From the NCBI GenBank assembly GCA_022376515.1, contig WTXI01000456.1, forward strand, positions 1 through 24,301: a stretch of DNA of 24,301 bases. The letters are read 5' to 3'. Position 1 is the stretch's first letter, and every line of letters starts with the position of its first letter. Of the stretch, positions 10,051 through 19,786 are shown in pieces. The notes beneath the pieces were generated by a model. The model was given only the letters and a program-made list of their open reading frames with translations. It did not search any database and was not told the origin of the DNA. The stretch is from Lactifluus volemus (lineage: Eukaryota; Basidiomycota; Agaricomycetes; Russulales; Russulaceae). The translations under genes and the position numbers were made by a program.

Positions 10051-10453
10051 TTGCTACTTGTGCCCCCCGAATGTCCATAGTTTGAGTGTAGGACAATTCA
10101 GAACATACCCGTGTGTTGTTTGAACAGCATCAGCGTATTGTATTATATTAGCAGGACAGATATCAACCCTCCTAATCTCGCGACAATGATTGATGAGATG
10201 CGTGCTAGTATCCAAAAACATGAGCAACCTGGGTGCCCGATGAATGAAGACAAGTAAGTACAGCAAGAGGATGCACGAAAGAGATAAAGATGGCTGGATG
10301 GTGCAAAAAAGGGAAGATAAGCAAGGGAGTGAGGCAGGCTGGTAGCGAGATAACCTAAAGAAAGGGTGGGGGTAGACATAGGGGCTAAAATAGCAAAACG
10401 GTATCCAAATAGTATCACCGGGTTTATATTTTGAAACCGGACAAGGGCGAGAT
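10051..10453. other. Convergent gap between ARO7 and septin-like gene A, with an exon-like stretch
   Basis: ARO7 and septin-like gene A end towards each other here. At about 10152-10253 (plus) there is an open stretch after TTAG/CAG acceptor-like sites encoding INPPNLATMIDEMRASIQKH, with a consensus GTAAGT donor at 10254. It looks like an exon but connects to nothing identified. The rest is A/G-rich (about 10255-10375) without recognised features. Confidence 0.4.
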
Positions 10454-12591
10454 TCACAATCCTAGATCTAAACCCCAACGTTTATCAACCACCCATAGAA
10501 AACGAAAGATACGGTAGTGAGACACACCTTGAAGGAGTTTTTTCGTTTCTTCCTCGCCGATCTTTCGGGTAGCGCGTCGCGCAAGTAGCTTTTCTGTACG
10601 GAATTTTTCATACAGAACTTCGCGTGTGTGCACCTTGAGCACCTGATCGTTATATGTGAGCCAACCGTATGAATAGTGGACGGGAATCTAATCACCTTCA
10701 TATGGGTAGATAGCACTGCGGTACGAAGCGCAGCAAAGTCACAATGGATTGGGTCCAGTACGTCCACCGTACCCCATCGGAACCGCCGTACGAACACACC
10801 TTTTAGGTCATCCGGGGGCGAAGTCGTGTGTACCGAAGAGGGTGACTTCCCAGTGGGTAGGACCGGGGAATCGGGGGAGGGTGTTACCGGATGCGCACTT
10901 TCAGAGACAGTATCTTTAGCGCTCGCCTCGGCCGCGGGTTTGGGTCGTTGTGAGCGGTACTTCTCGGGTGCGATAATCGCAAAAGGCAGCAGTGGAGACA
11001 GATCTGACCGTGCGACGGTCGGCGCAGAGAAGCGCACGTTGGCGACACTTTCGGGGTCCATTGGATCGGGCGACTGTGGCTCACGCGCCTCCTCGGTGAG
11101 CTCGAGCCGTGAGCGTGAGCGAGACCGACGCGGAGGAACGTTCTTCCGCCCAGTACGCAGTCTAATGACGGGCCGCGAGGTATGCGCACCATTATCGTCG
11201 TCCGACTCTGATTCTACTTCGTCGGCTAAACTGGGTACTTCTCCGTGCCCATTGACGGTCGGACTAACTTTGGTTCCGGATGTCAAAGTGGCATCTCCAG
11301 AAGACGAAGCGTCTGAAAACTTCACGGGTTCTGGCGCAAACACGCCGAAGCCGATATCAGCTTCATACAGCTCTCGCTTCACTGTTGCCTTGACAGCACG
11401 CAATTTGTCATCGGTAAGACAATCTGCATGCCCTATTACAGGTAGCACATTGACGCGCTCCGCGAGGCGACGAATGACACGAAGGTGTGCGGGAGACATT
11501 GTCAAACCATCAGGGTTACTGTCACTGTCGATGTCAGAATCGCCTTCGTCGTCGGTAAGAGGGGGGGTCTCGTCTGGATGGTGCGCAGATATGGTCGCTC
11601 CGGAAAGGGTCTTGTAGGGGAAGAGGTGACGACGAGCGGTGGTTGTGACGATAGAAGAAGGGTCGATGAGGTAAATGCAACTGTGAACGATTCAGCGAAG
11701 AGTGAAGCACGTGAGTATTTCGGGAGATCTCACAGATGCACATGTTCATCGCCTTTACTTTGTCGCACGACTTTGGATTCCTGGGAATCGTGACTTCATT
11801 TACTATCACTCGCTGAAGATATTAAAAAAAAAAACGAACTTCACTCATGGTGTCGGCGTAAAGGCCGTCGATGTACTTCATGATGTCTGACACTTGCCTC
11901 TCTAGCTTGAGCTCACGACCCTCCTTAAAGTCCAGCCCGGGAGTGTCGATCACAGAGAGTAACACGCGATCAAAACGGGACTCGTGAATGTCTATCGTAG
12001 CAGACTGTATGCGAGGTGTTGCCTTGACTCCGCCCCGCATGAAGCGGTCAAAAGACGCGCGTTGTTCGGCAGTGGCGACGGAGGATATATCCGCAGTATC
12101 AAGCAGAAGGCGCAAAAGGGAAGTCTTGCCCGTACCTTGAGCGCCAGCGACCTACGCGACCTCGGTTAGTCCCACCAGCTGCGAATTGATGGCGCGACCC
12201 AACTCACCATGACATTGAACTTGGGTGGCACGCGGGTACGACGCTGACCTACTCTGGGGGTCGGAGCGGAGGATATAGATGGGTTAAAAGCCGAGGGAGG
12301 GTGAGTCATATAGATTGAAGAAATGGAACGATCGCCGCCGTCATGAGAGCGTCCTAGAAAGCGACGAAATGGTTTGTGAAATGATGTGGTACCGAGTTCA
12401 CCCGTCTGAAAAGAGACGGGGGCTGCACCTTGAAGTTGTGGTTCCGGAGGGGGCGTGTGGCGAATGGCAGCGATATCGACGAGGTCTTCAGGCCATTGAA
12501 CGTCCTGAGAAGTGATATCTGGGAGCGAGGTTTTGCGAAGAGGCGCTTCGACGGGCTCCTGGACTGGTTTCTTGCGGAAGCTACGGAACAT
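10454..12591 (-). CDS. Divergent septin-like GTPase A, with long disordered insert
   Basis: Septins are GTP-binding proteins that assemble into filaments at the bud neck, septum and hyphal cortex. Exons 12591-12208, 12151-11840, 11780-11734, 11680-10696 and 10642-10454 give 638 residues. After a basic, proline-rich N-terminus come a Walker A VAGAQGTGKTS (about 129-139), DTPG in SVIDTPGLDF (about 197-200), HVHLCIYLIDP, and VNVLPVIGHAD (about 324-334), the place of the septin AKAD motif. The septin ending is VRRFRWGTVDVLDPIHCDF, LRTAVLSTHM, TREVLYEKFRTEKL. A Ser/Pro/Arg-rich insert of roughly 140 residues separates the IGFGVF segment from PFAIIAPE. Compared with canonical septins (about 350-450 residues) it is long, the AKAD lysine is His, and the C-terminal coiled coil is short. 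A possible last intron near 10531-10462 would change only the final residues. Paralogue of the gene at 14145-15879. Confidence 0.8.
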
Positions 12592-12958
12592 GGAAGATAG
12601 TGTGAGAGAGAGGTAAGAAGATTAATTATAAATAAAAAAGAAAGCGAAAAATAAGAATGGTAAGAGAGGATATACGGAGGAGAAAAAGGAGCGAATTTTT
12701 GGTTGTCAAAGGCACTAAATCGCGAAGAAAGGAAACGGCAAAACCCTCTTTCAGTTCCTACATTACGTAACAGCGCTGTATCCCCACTCAACTATACAGT
12801 ACACTATCCTGTAGCTCTCTTCACATATACTCCTCTCAAAAGAGGCCACATAGTTACCGGAGAAAGAAAAAAGAAAGAAAGAAAGAAAAGTATCAAAGCA
12901 CAGATGAAAGAAGAACTAACTTGGTCCAAACAATCCCCCTCTCAGGGGCTTGCCTCTC
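12592..12958. other. Gap between the double zinc-cluster gene and septin-like gene A
   Basis: This 367-bp stretch holds the septin-like gene A promoter (minus strand) and the 3' flank of the double Zn2Cys6 gene. It is A-rich on the plus strand, with a GAAA microsatellite at 12859-12890. No coding segment with family resemblance was found. Confidence 0.5.
12859..12890. repeat. GAAA microsatellite / polypurine tract
   Basis: A 32-bp all-purine run made mainly of GAAA units. On the minus strand it is a polypyrimidine tract about 270 bp upstream of septin-like gene A. Pyrimidine tracts are common in fungal promoters, so a promoter role is possible, as is simple slippage. Confidence 0.8.
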
Positions 12959-14103
12959 TCAGGGGATACCAAGAACAGCCACTGCTGAAGCCGTCGACCC
13001 ACCTTCCACCCGAATTCGCTTCGACGGAGGTTGGGTTTCCACTCGCTCTCTCTCCCATTCTCTTTCCCGTTCCGCTCGATCATCCTCATGCATATTGTAC
13101 CCCGACGCCGACGCCGACGCCGACGATGATGGTCCTGCGGAGATCGGCCCATTTGATACCGTAGAGGTCGGTTCGGACGCTGCCGTACTTCCCTTTCGCC
13201 GCGGCCCGCCCGGCGCGTTCGGGTCGTTAACGTAATTACAGGTCAGCGATCTTCGCGCGCAACTTGAGCACGTGGGGTGGCCACCGTCGCACTTTGTTTT
13301 TCGCGCTAAAAGCAAAAAAAAAATTAATTCAGAATAACTTATTCCGGTCACCCCTTCCGTTCAAATTACGTACCCCTGCAATGATTGCAGGCAACCACTT
13401 TTGGACCATAGTTTGACGACGATCGGTTGCCCTTCCCAGACACCGTAGGTGCGCGCTTGCGCTGCGTTGCCACCTCGGGTGGCTGAAGTCCCGGAGGAGG
13501 AAGCGCCGGCGGTGGCGGCTCTTCCGGAGCTTTGATCGACGGCAACAACGGTGGCGCATTTACATTGATACCGGACGGAGGTGAGAGCGCCATGGGCGGC
13601 AACTGACCAGGGCGATCACCATCCATGAACGTCGTTCCTCGCCTCTCTAGCGGCACCTGGTCGGACGTGTGTTGTGAAAACTGCTGAAGTTTCATGGCGG
13701 GCACGTCTTCATGCTTGACAAACGTTGGTTGTTGTTGAATAACGCCCAGCGGTGGAAGCTCGCGATCTGGACCGACTCGAGCTAGGGGTTTAGGCACAAC
13801 TTCCGGAGATGCCGAGGGTTCTATTTCCACAGAATGTTCGTCGCCACTTGCGCCTTCGCTGTCGCTGTTGTTCAGATTTCGCCGTTGGCGCATGCCACCG
13901 CGTCGCTTCTGAGGGACCATGTAATCGCACGAATTTGATCTCTTGAGGCATTGATGACAGGCGGGTCGCCCACCATCGCATTTTAGCTTGCGCGCTGTAG
14001 GTACGAAACATCAGGAAACCATATCCTGTAGTGAAACAAGAAACCCTACAGCGACAGAAATTGCACGCAACAGTAATCTTCTTCGCGCGCTGCCGGCTAA
14101 CTT
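12959..14103 (-). CDS. Double Zn2Cys6 zinc-cluster protein, no start codon of its own found
   Basis: Zn2Cys6 clusters are fungal DNA-binding domains with two zinc ions held by six cysteines. Exons 14103-14051, 13994-13374 and 13305-12959 encode two complete clusters. The first is CNFCRSRKLKCDGGRPACHQ continuing to CLKRSNSCDY; the second is CNHCRARKTKCDGGHPTCSS continuing to CARRSLTCNY. About 180 residues of Pro/Ser-rich, probably disordered sequence separate them. Each cluster is split by a phase-1 intron at the same place, right after CxxCR. The tail has a Ser-Ala run from a GCCGAC microsatellite, a Glu/Arg-rich stretch and the basic PPSKRIRV; the stop is at 12959-12961. No fungal-specific transcription factor domain is visible. 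No ATG lies between the septin-like B stop (14145) and the first cluster, so the 5' end must come by splicing from upstream, possibly from septin-like B itself. Confidence 0.75.
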
Positions 14104-14144
14104 CTACGGAAAATAACGCAAAGCTCGATCAGTCCTACAATGAC

Positions 14145-15879
14145 TCAATAATTATCTGCGAGAAGCCACTGACTTGTAGATGCTCTGTTATTTTCTTGAC
14201 CCGAATCGGACAACGCAGAATTCATCGGGAGCCCGTGAGCATCCACCATGGGCATTTGACGAGACGCGGAAATCGCAGAATGACGGGACGTGTTGGAGTG
14301 CAAAAGAGGTGCATCTATGGTAAGGATGGGACGGCTGGAGAGTGGTGGCAGTTGTCCATTGGTTTGTAAAGCCCGGGGTTCAGTAGGATGATGCTGCATC
14401 ATGTACTCCAATCTAAACTTATCATACAGATATTCGCGTGTATACTTCTGTAAGGTCTAAAAAAGACAGGTCTCGTATCAAAATGATGAATTTCATTCAA
14501 GCACCATTCTCACCTGCATGTGGTGGAATACCGCTTGTCGAAGAGGAAGGAAGTCAGAGTGGTTGGAGTCGAGCACGTCAAGGAAACCCCAGCGATAGTT
14601 ACGAGTAAACTTTCCTCGGATAAGCTTGTTTGAGAGACTGTTGGGAGCCGAGGGGTGACCAGGAGTGTATTGTAGAACGAGCTCGTGGCGCGACGGAGCT
14701 GGGCGATTGATACCATCACTGTGGGAATAGCAGTCCGGAGCAATCAACGCGTACGGCAGTCGCAGAAAGGAAGGGGTCACGGGAGAAGTGGGCGAAGAAC
14801 TGCTAGGTGAAGACGCAGACCCATTGGATAGGCCATTGAACGTTTTATTGTCACCATTGGACGATGTGTGTGTGTCAAGGTCAAATATTCCAAAGCCAAT
14901 TCCCGCTTCAGCCAAATCGCGTCTTACAGCCAGTTTGATCGCCGCAAGCCGGTCATTGGTGAGTGTGTCAGCTCGGGCAATGACGGGCAGAACATTGACT
15001 CGGGACGAGAGTGTGCGAATTACATTGATCTCCGCTTGTGGTAAGACCGGTCGACGGAGGAGCGGGTTAGTGGTGACCGGGGGTTCGAGAATGACAGGCT
15101 CGGCGTCGGGCTGGGACACACTATTGCCATGCGTGCGTGGAAGAAGGGGAGCTGGTGGACGGATTGCCGGTGGGATGATAACATCGGGATCCAAAAAATA
15201 AATGCACCTGTCGGGGAAACGACATGACGATGAGCATGAGAAAGCCAAATGAGGGAGACGCCCGCGGGAGTGGATTGGTAACATACAGGTGGATATGGTG
15301 GTTGCCTGTACGGGCTTTGTACTCCTGTAACGCAAAGGACGAAATGAGGGTGCGTTGCAAGGTCAATAACGGGTAGGAGCAACGTACATCTTCCAGACTC
15401 TCTGAGAACTTTGTCTCAACGTGCCGGAGGATGTCAGCAACAACCCGTTCGGAAGCAACCTCGTCCCGAGCATCAAGAGACGGGGTGTCTGTGAGGGTGA
15501 GGGAAATAGGATGCTGAGAACTTTCGGGGGAGTCCAACTCAATGTCGAATGAGACGGTGCGGATGTGAGAAGTGTGACCAGCACATCCCTGGACGAACTT
15601 GGCGACGGATGCAAGCTGTTCTTGAGAGGTGGTCGAGGCAATGTCGCTGGTGTCTAAGAGGAGGCGGAGTAAGGCAGTTTTTCCTGTTGGCTGACCAGCC
15701 ACCATGAGGGAGTATCCGCTGGAGGGTCCGTCGCCCCGAGCAGCGATAGAACCATTCCGTGGGGGGAGGAGAGACTGCGTAGGGTGTGTAGTATAGGATG
15801 GGTGTTGGTGGTCTTGAGAGGGAAGTCTGTCGAGACGGTCCTCTTGTTCACGCCTTGCCCGTTGGTCGATTTTGTCCAT
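14145..15879 (-). CDS. Divergent septin-like protein B, with altered nucleotide-binding motifs
   Basis: Exons 15879-15388, 15324-15287, 15207-14514 and 14456-14145 give 511 residues; an upstream ATG at 15975 would add 32. The septin hallmarks remain: HIHLCIYFLDP, VNVLPVIARADTLT (about 247-260), LPYALIAPD, RGKFTRNYRWGFLDVLDSNH, TREYLYDKFRLEYM. Three intron positions coincide with those of septin-like A: before EYK/ESK, inside the Leu codon before CIY, and after HHMQ/THMK. Walker A reads AGQPTGKT (about 61-68), one residue shorter than in A and without the usual first Gly, and the DxxG motif reads DTPS (about 131-134). Nucleotide binding or hydrolysis may thus be lost. A Ser/Asn-rich insert (SSPSSSSPTSP) lies where A has its longer insert. 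The C-terminus is a disordered 90-residue tail. The frame could instead splice into the neighbouring zinc-cluster gene (donor GTCAGT at 14173, acceptor at 14104). Confidence 0.78.
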
Positions 15880-17274
15880 GGCGGGGGGAAGAAAAGGAGT
15901 GAACGGGCTCAGCGGAGAGCGGTTGGCTGGCCGTGTCCTGCCCTGGCTAGCTGAGGCGACGCGGTGCGGGGGCACTGAATTCCCCGGCCGGACTTACGTT
16001 CCTTTCTCTCCGCGGCGCCGCTCCGGCCTCATATCCCAACTCTGTTCCGAGCATTCCACCAATCCCATTCATTCGGCGTGCGCCTCTTCCTACTTCTCAA
16101 TGGAAATAACAAGCTCATCACTTCCATAATATCCTTACGACTATCCCGCTCCACGTTCGACTTGACCCTCACGGCCGCCCATCGCGCGCACCCTCATAAA
16201 ACTGCATCTTCTCACCGTGGTCATGCAAAGAAAGTCTGTCCCGTAACGGCGGATCAGAAGCATCTTCACCTTCCGCTCGAGGTCTAGAACCTCTCCCCTT
16301 ATCCTCGTGCGTTGCTTTCCGCGGCTTCCGATAACACCTGCCTTCTCAAAATCGCTGTATTCACTTGTCCGTCGCCTTTTGGGCCCCCTTTACCAAATTA
16401 AGACTTCCCAACGGAGGTGTAGTCGACACACCCCGAAAACCCCTCACAACTCCGAGAAACGTGATTAATTACCGGCGTCAACGGGACCGCAGCAGCGTGA
16501 GATGTGAGATGGATACACTGGGTACTGGCACCATTGAAAAGACTAAAATACTCTAATTGACATAGAATTAAGGCTGAAAGGGTTTGGGTTGAACGTTGAA
16601 CTGTCAGCTCGAAAAAAAAAAAAGTTTCAAAGTCTTTTTCGAAGGTCCGAGGATGTGACCAGCTCTGATAGCCAGCTCTGATAGTGGCGATGCTCCTTTC
16701 CTTTGTCCCTTGACACAGGGCGTCTACCCTTATCTCTCACCAGTAGTCGCCTTGGTGGATTAGGCTCGGCCCTCGGAACTTTGAGTCAGGGTCAGACCCG
16801 AGGGTCGTCGGAACTGCAAAGAAAGCTTGGGACGACACATGACTCGGTCCGACTTTTGCAGTATAAGTAACTCGGCACTTAAGTAACTTTGGCACGTAAC
16901 GTCCTTAAAGCCATGATCCAAGTGATAGGATTCTGTACTTAACAACGGGACACTGCTGCTGTGTCATGCACACGGAAAGCTAGTCCAGGGTTCCCAACAT
17001 GGATTGTGATTTTTTAGGGTTCTGACAGTCGTACCAAGGTCCATTGAAAGAGGAATAAAACTAATATAAGGGACTTACAAATACTATAGGTAAAAATAAG
17101 ATAATTTGGAGTTTTTCCCATTACAGCTCGAACCTCGCTGAGGATCCCTGCCATTATCAACCAACATGTCTGCTCCCGCTGCTCTGCCTGGCCTCAGCCT
17201 TTACAGGAAGGGTGCCGAGTCTTGCTTTTGCCTCCCAAAGCACGGTGTCTGGCGTGTAAATTATCCAATGAATA
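15880..17274. other. Gap of 1.4 kb between the outer zinc-cluster gene and septin-like gene B
   Basis: This is the longest gap in the window. The left part is the septin-like B promoter and 5' UTR (minus strand), rich in short pyrimidine stretches. It also contains a 13-bp tandem duplication (16659-16684), a poly-A run at about 16611-16624, and a loose direct repeat of AAGTAACT..GGCAC at about 16865-16894. The open frames at 15872-16556 (plus) have no recognisable motif. No septin or zinc-cluster remnant was found. Confidence 0.5.
16659..16684. repeat. 13-bp perfect tandem duplication
   Basis: CCAGCTCTGATAG occurs twice in direct succession (16659-16671, 16672-16684) in non-coding sequence. 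Most likely a simple replication slippage product; a paired regulator site is possible but unsupported. Confidence 0.85.
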
Positions 17275-18730
17275 TCAGGTCGTGCATTCACGTGACAGTC
17301 CCAACCCTGGCGAAGGCGAAGAGAATGTAGTGAGAAAGGCCCTGTCGAGGCTACTCGCCTGCCACTGGGGGTCCTGACCCTCCTCACAGTTGGTTGGTGG
17401 TAGTCCGAAGCTGTCCGCACCGGGCGCCTGTATTGAAGGGAAAGGCATGTCAAGGGAAAGGTTGGGAATGGTGGGCAGCCCTTCTTCGGGCGTCGAACGC
17501 TCCGTGCGTGCATCCATCTCGCGAACTTTCGCGAGTTTCCTACTCCCCCTCGGAGCTTTACCAGGACCTCTTCGTCGAGGTGTGGCCTGATAGATGCACT
17601 CCTTTTCTCGCTTGATACACGCCTTGCATTTTGGCCTTTCACCACTACAGCCAAGTTTCCTTTCTGGAGGGGGAAAATTACGTCAATAATGAGAAATGCA
17701 GAACTGACCCACAATATGGCGTCCACAAGCAGCCACAGGCACGGTGCGACTTGTCATGAACTTCCTTCAAAGACACTCACCTCTACAGAAATTGCAAGCA
17801 ATTTCTGTCTTCTTTTTAGGCCTTCGTAAAGGTGGCAAATCTGCCCGTGGATTGACGGCTCTCCGCTTTCCCTTGCGCCCAACTTTCTTTGGATTCTCTT
17901 CTTCAACTGGATCCCCTTGGCCAGCCTCAGAAGAAGATCCATCAACGGTTGTCGGTGGCCCTGCTAAGCCCAGCAAAACGGAATCGAGTACTGGGCTTAC
18001 AAAGTCGTCTGGGCTTGGAAGTTCCGGAAGACTGTGAGAAGCAGCGGGCTGTATGTATGGTTGGGTGTGCATTTGGGTGGAAGAACTGCTCGAATTTGGA
18101 TCCGGACGAGCATATGACCGCGCACTTGGTCCCTCTGGCGCAGCGACATAGGGTATAAAGCTGAAACGACTAGATGATGGTTCGGCCATCGCTCGCTGTG
18201 GCCGCACGATGTGAGTGCTGAAGGAGTACCCTGACCAACGTAATTCGTCAGACGACTAACGTGAGCCCTGGTTAGAGGAGCATACGAGAATGGCCTTCGG
18301 GTTGTTCGACGGGAACAGCTCGCCAAACTGAAGGGTGCGCCCTGCGCGGTGAGGAATGGCTTCCTCCAACAACATTGGAATCGTCAGCGCGCGTATAACT
18401 TTCGGCATGCCCTATACGCTGCTGGGAAGGAAAGTGCTCATCCATTGGAGGAACGTCGGCCTGGTAAACATCGATCGGCAAGCAATTTGTCGGCTCCGAT
18501 GGCTGACTTTCGAGGGAAGGAATCCCAGGCTCTCGCAAGGTATACGGCGGGGGGGGATACGTGTAAAATGCGGGGTCGGTCGTAGACCGCTGCCCACCTG
18601 ACCACAAAATTGGTGGGGCTGCTATGGTCGACCCGCTTTGCGATGACTGTGGTGCCGACTTTAGGTGTCTGTGGAGGGGGGGAGGAAGAGAGCTTCGGCT
18701 GGGACTCGGGGAACGGTCATTCTCCTCCAT
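17275..18730 (-). CDS. Zn2Cys6 zinc-cluster transcription factor (single cluster)
   Basis: Exons 18730-18286, 18230-17781 and 17663-17275 join in phase to 427 residues. The first 275 residues are Pro/Ser-rich and probably disordered, with YTYPPPPYT and a patch of acidic and proline residues typical of activation regions. A basic stretch (KKVGRKGKRRAV, RRPKKKTE) leads into the cluster CNFCRERKLGCSGERPKCKA continuing to CIKREKECIY, followed by another basic run (RRRGPGKAPRGSRK). The tail is Pro/Ser-rich. The intron splitting the cluster sits at the same phase-1 position, right after CxxCR, as in both clusters of the neighbouring double-cluster gene. No fungal-specific transcription factor domain was seen, and target genes cannot be inferred. 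The start at 18730 is the first ATG of the long open exon; the upstream minus frame 19021-18764 could hold an unseen 5' exon. Confidence 0.78.
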
Positions 18731-19786
18731 AATTGAGGGTTTCGTTCAAGACACCGGCCACGGCTAGCAGCTGAAAATGGGACGGGGAGGGGACTGAAGG
18801 CTTTGGACTGGGCTCTCGATGAGGCAATCAGTCCGAAGGCGAGAAGAAAATTCGTCGGCCCATGCGCGATCGCACCAAAAGGCGGACGGCGAGCAGAGGG
18901 GGAGCAACAGGGGTCCCACCGGAGGCGACGAATTGCCCATAAGGTTTGCTTCCGCTACCTGATGTACATCTACTGCGTAAAAATCTGAGTGAGGGGCTAC
19001 CGCAGGATGCAAACTCCTCATGCCCCTCTACAGAATTTTATCTACAGGTTGTTTGGAGATGAAGGGATGACGCGCTGACGCACCAGCGCCAGAACAACAA
19101 TCATAATCTTGCGGTCGACTCAAAATTTCCGCTCAGCTCTGGAAACTCCGCACGTCATCAAATAATAGGGATGCGCTTCTCAATTGTCGTTCCAACCGTC
19201 GTTTCTCACTGCGATTTTTTTTTCCTTTACGAGTACCATACTATGCGAAGACTAAGAACTGCAATGCAGGGGACACTAGCACAGATCTTAGCGAGGAAGA
19301 TTTCCGGATATGGTACGTTGGGTCCAAGGACGTGGTCATCACTTCGGGGGGGTTTATCGATTACAATCCTTTCGAGTTTCACCCCAAGACCTCTTTGCAA
19401 CGCAGTTCCGTAAACAAAAAGCTGCTCGATAATAATGGATTCAAAATTTATCTCATTCATACACTAATGCTTCTACGTGTAAATCACAATTCGGCCCAAT
19501 TCTTCCCTTGATTTGGGCATTTCCCCTCGATTGATAAATTGTTTCGGGGTCATGCTACTCGGCACTGGCAGACCGAGGAGTCCCCCCTGCCATAGACACA
19601 TGCATCATTTTTTTTTGGTGTCCAGCAACTTCGGGGCTAATTTCCAGTCGATCGCAAACGATTGAGAGTAGAGTGTGAGAGGGGAGAGCTAGCTCAAGCC
19701 TGAGAGCCACACCGAGCGACTGATGGTACATTGCTGACTAATCAAAAAAGTTCATTGAGAACGCGTTGATTGGTTCGTTCGGACGG
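18731..19786. promoter_or_regulatory. Divergent 1.06-kb upstream region of the zinc-cluster gene and ILV3
   Basis: The zinc-cluster gene runs leftward from 18730 and ILV3 rightward from 19787, so both promoters must lie here. There are T-rich tracts at about 19216-19227 and 19608-19617. The open frames 19021-18764 (minus) and 19171-19413 (plus) have no recognised motif. No clear TATA box was selected. Confidence 0.45.

Noticed and set aside
10676..11617. 313-codon plus-strand open frame
   Set aside because: It is the complement of the long low-complexity exon of septin-like A, whose motifs and splice sites settle the strand.
13098..13125. CGACGC repeat as a separate repeat element
   Set aside because: It is a short codon-level slippage run encoding Ser-Ala within the double zinc-cluster gene.
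16740..16980. Inverted and direct short repeats suggesting a tRNA or mobile element remnant
   Set aside because: No cloverleaf with a GTTCRA-type T loop can be drawn, and the repeats are short and imperfect.
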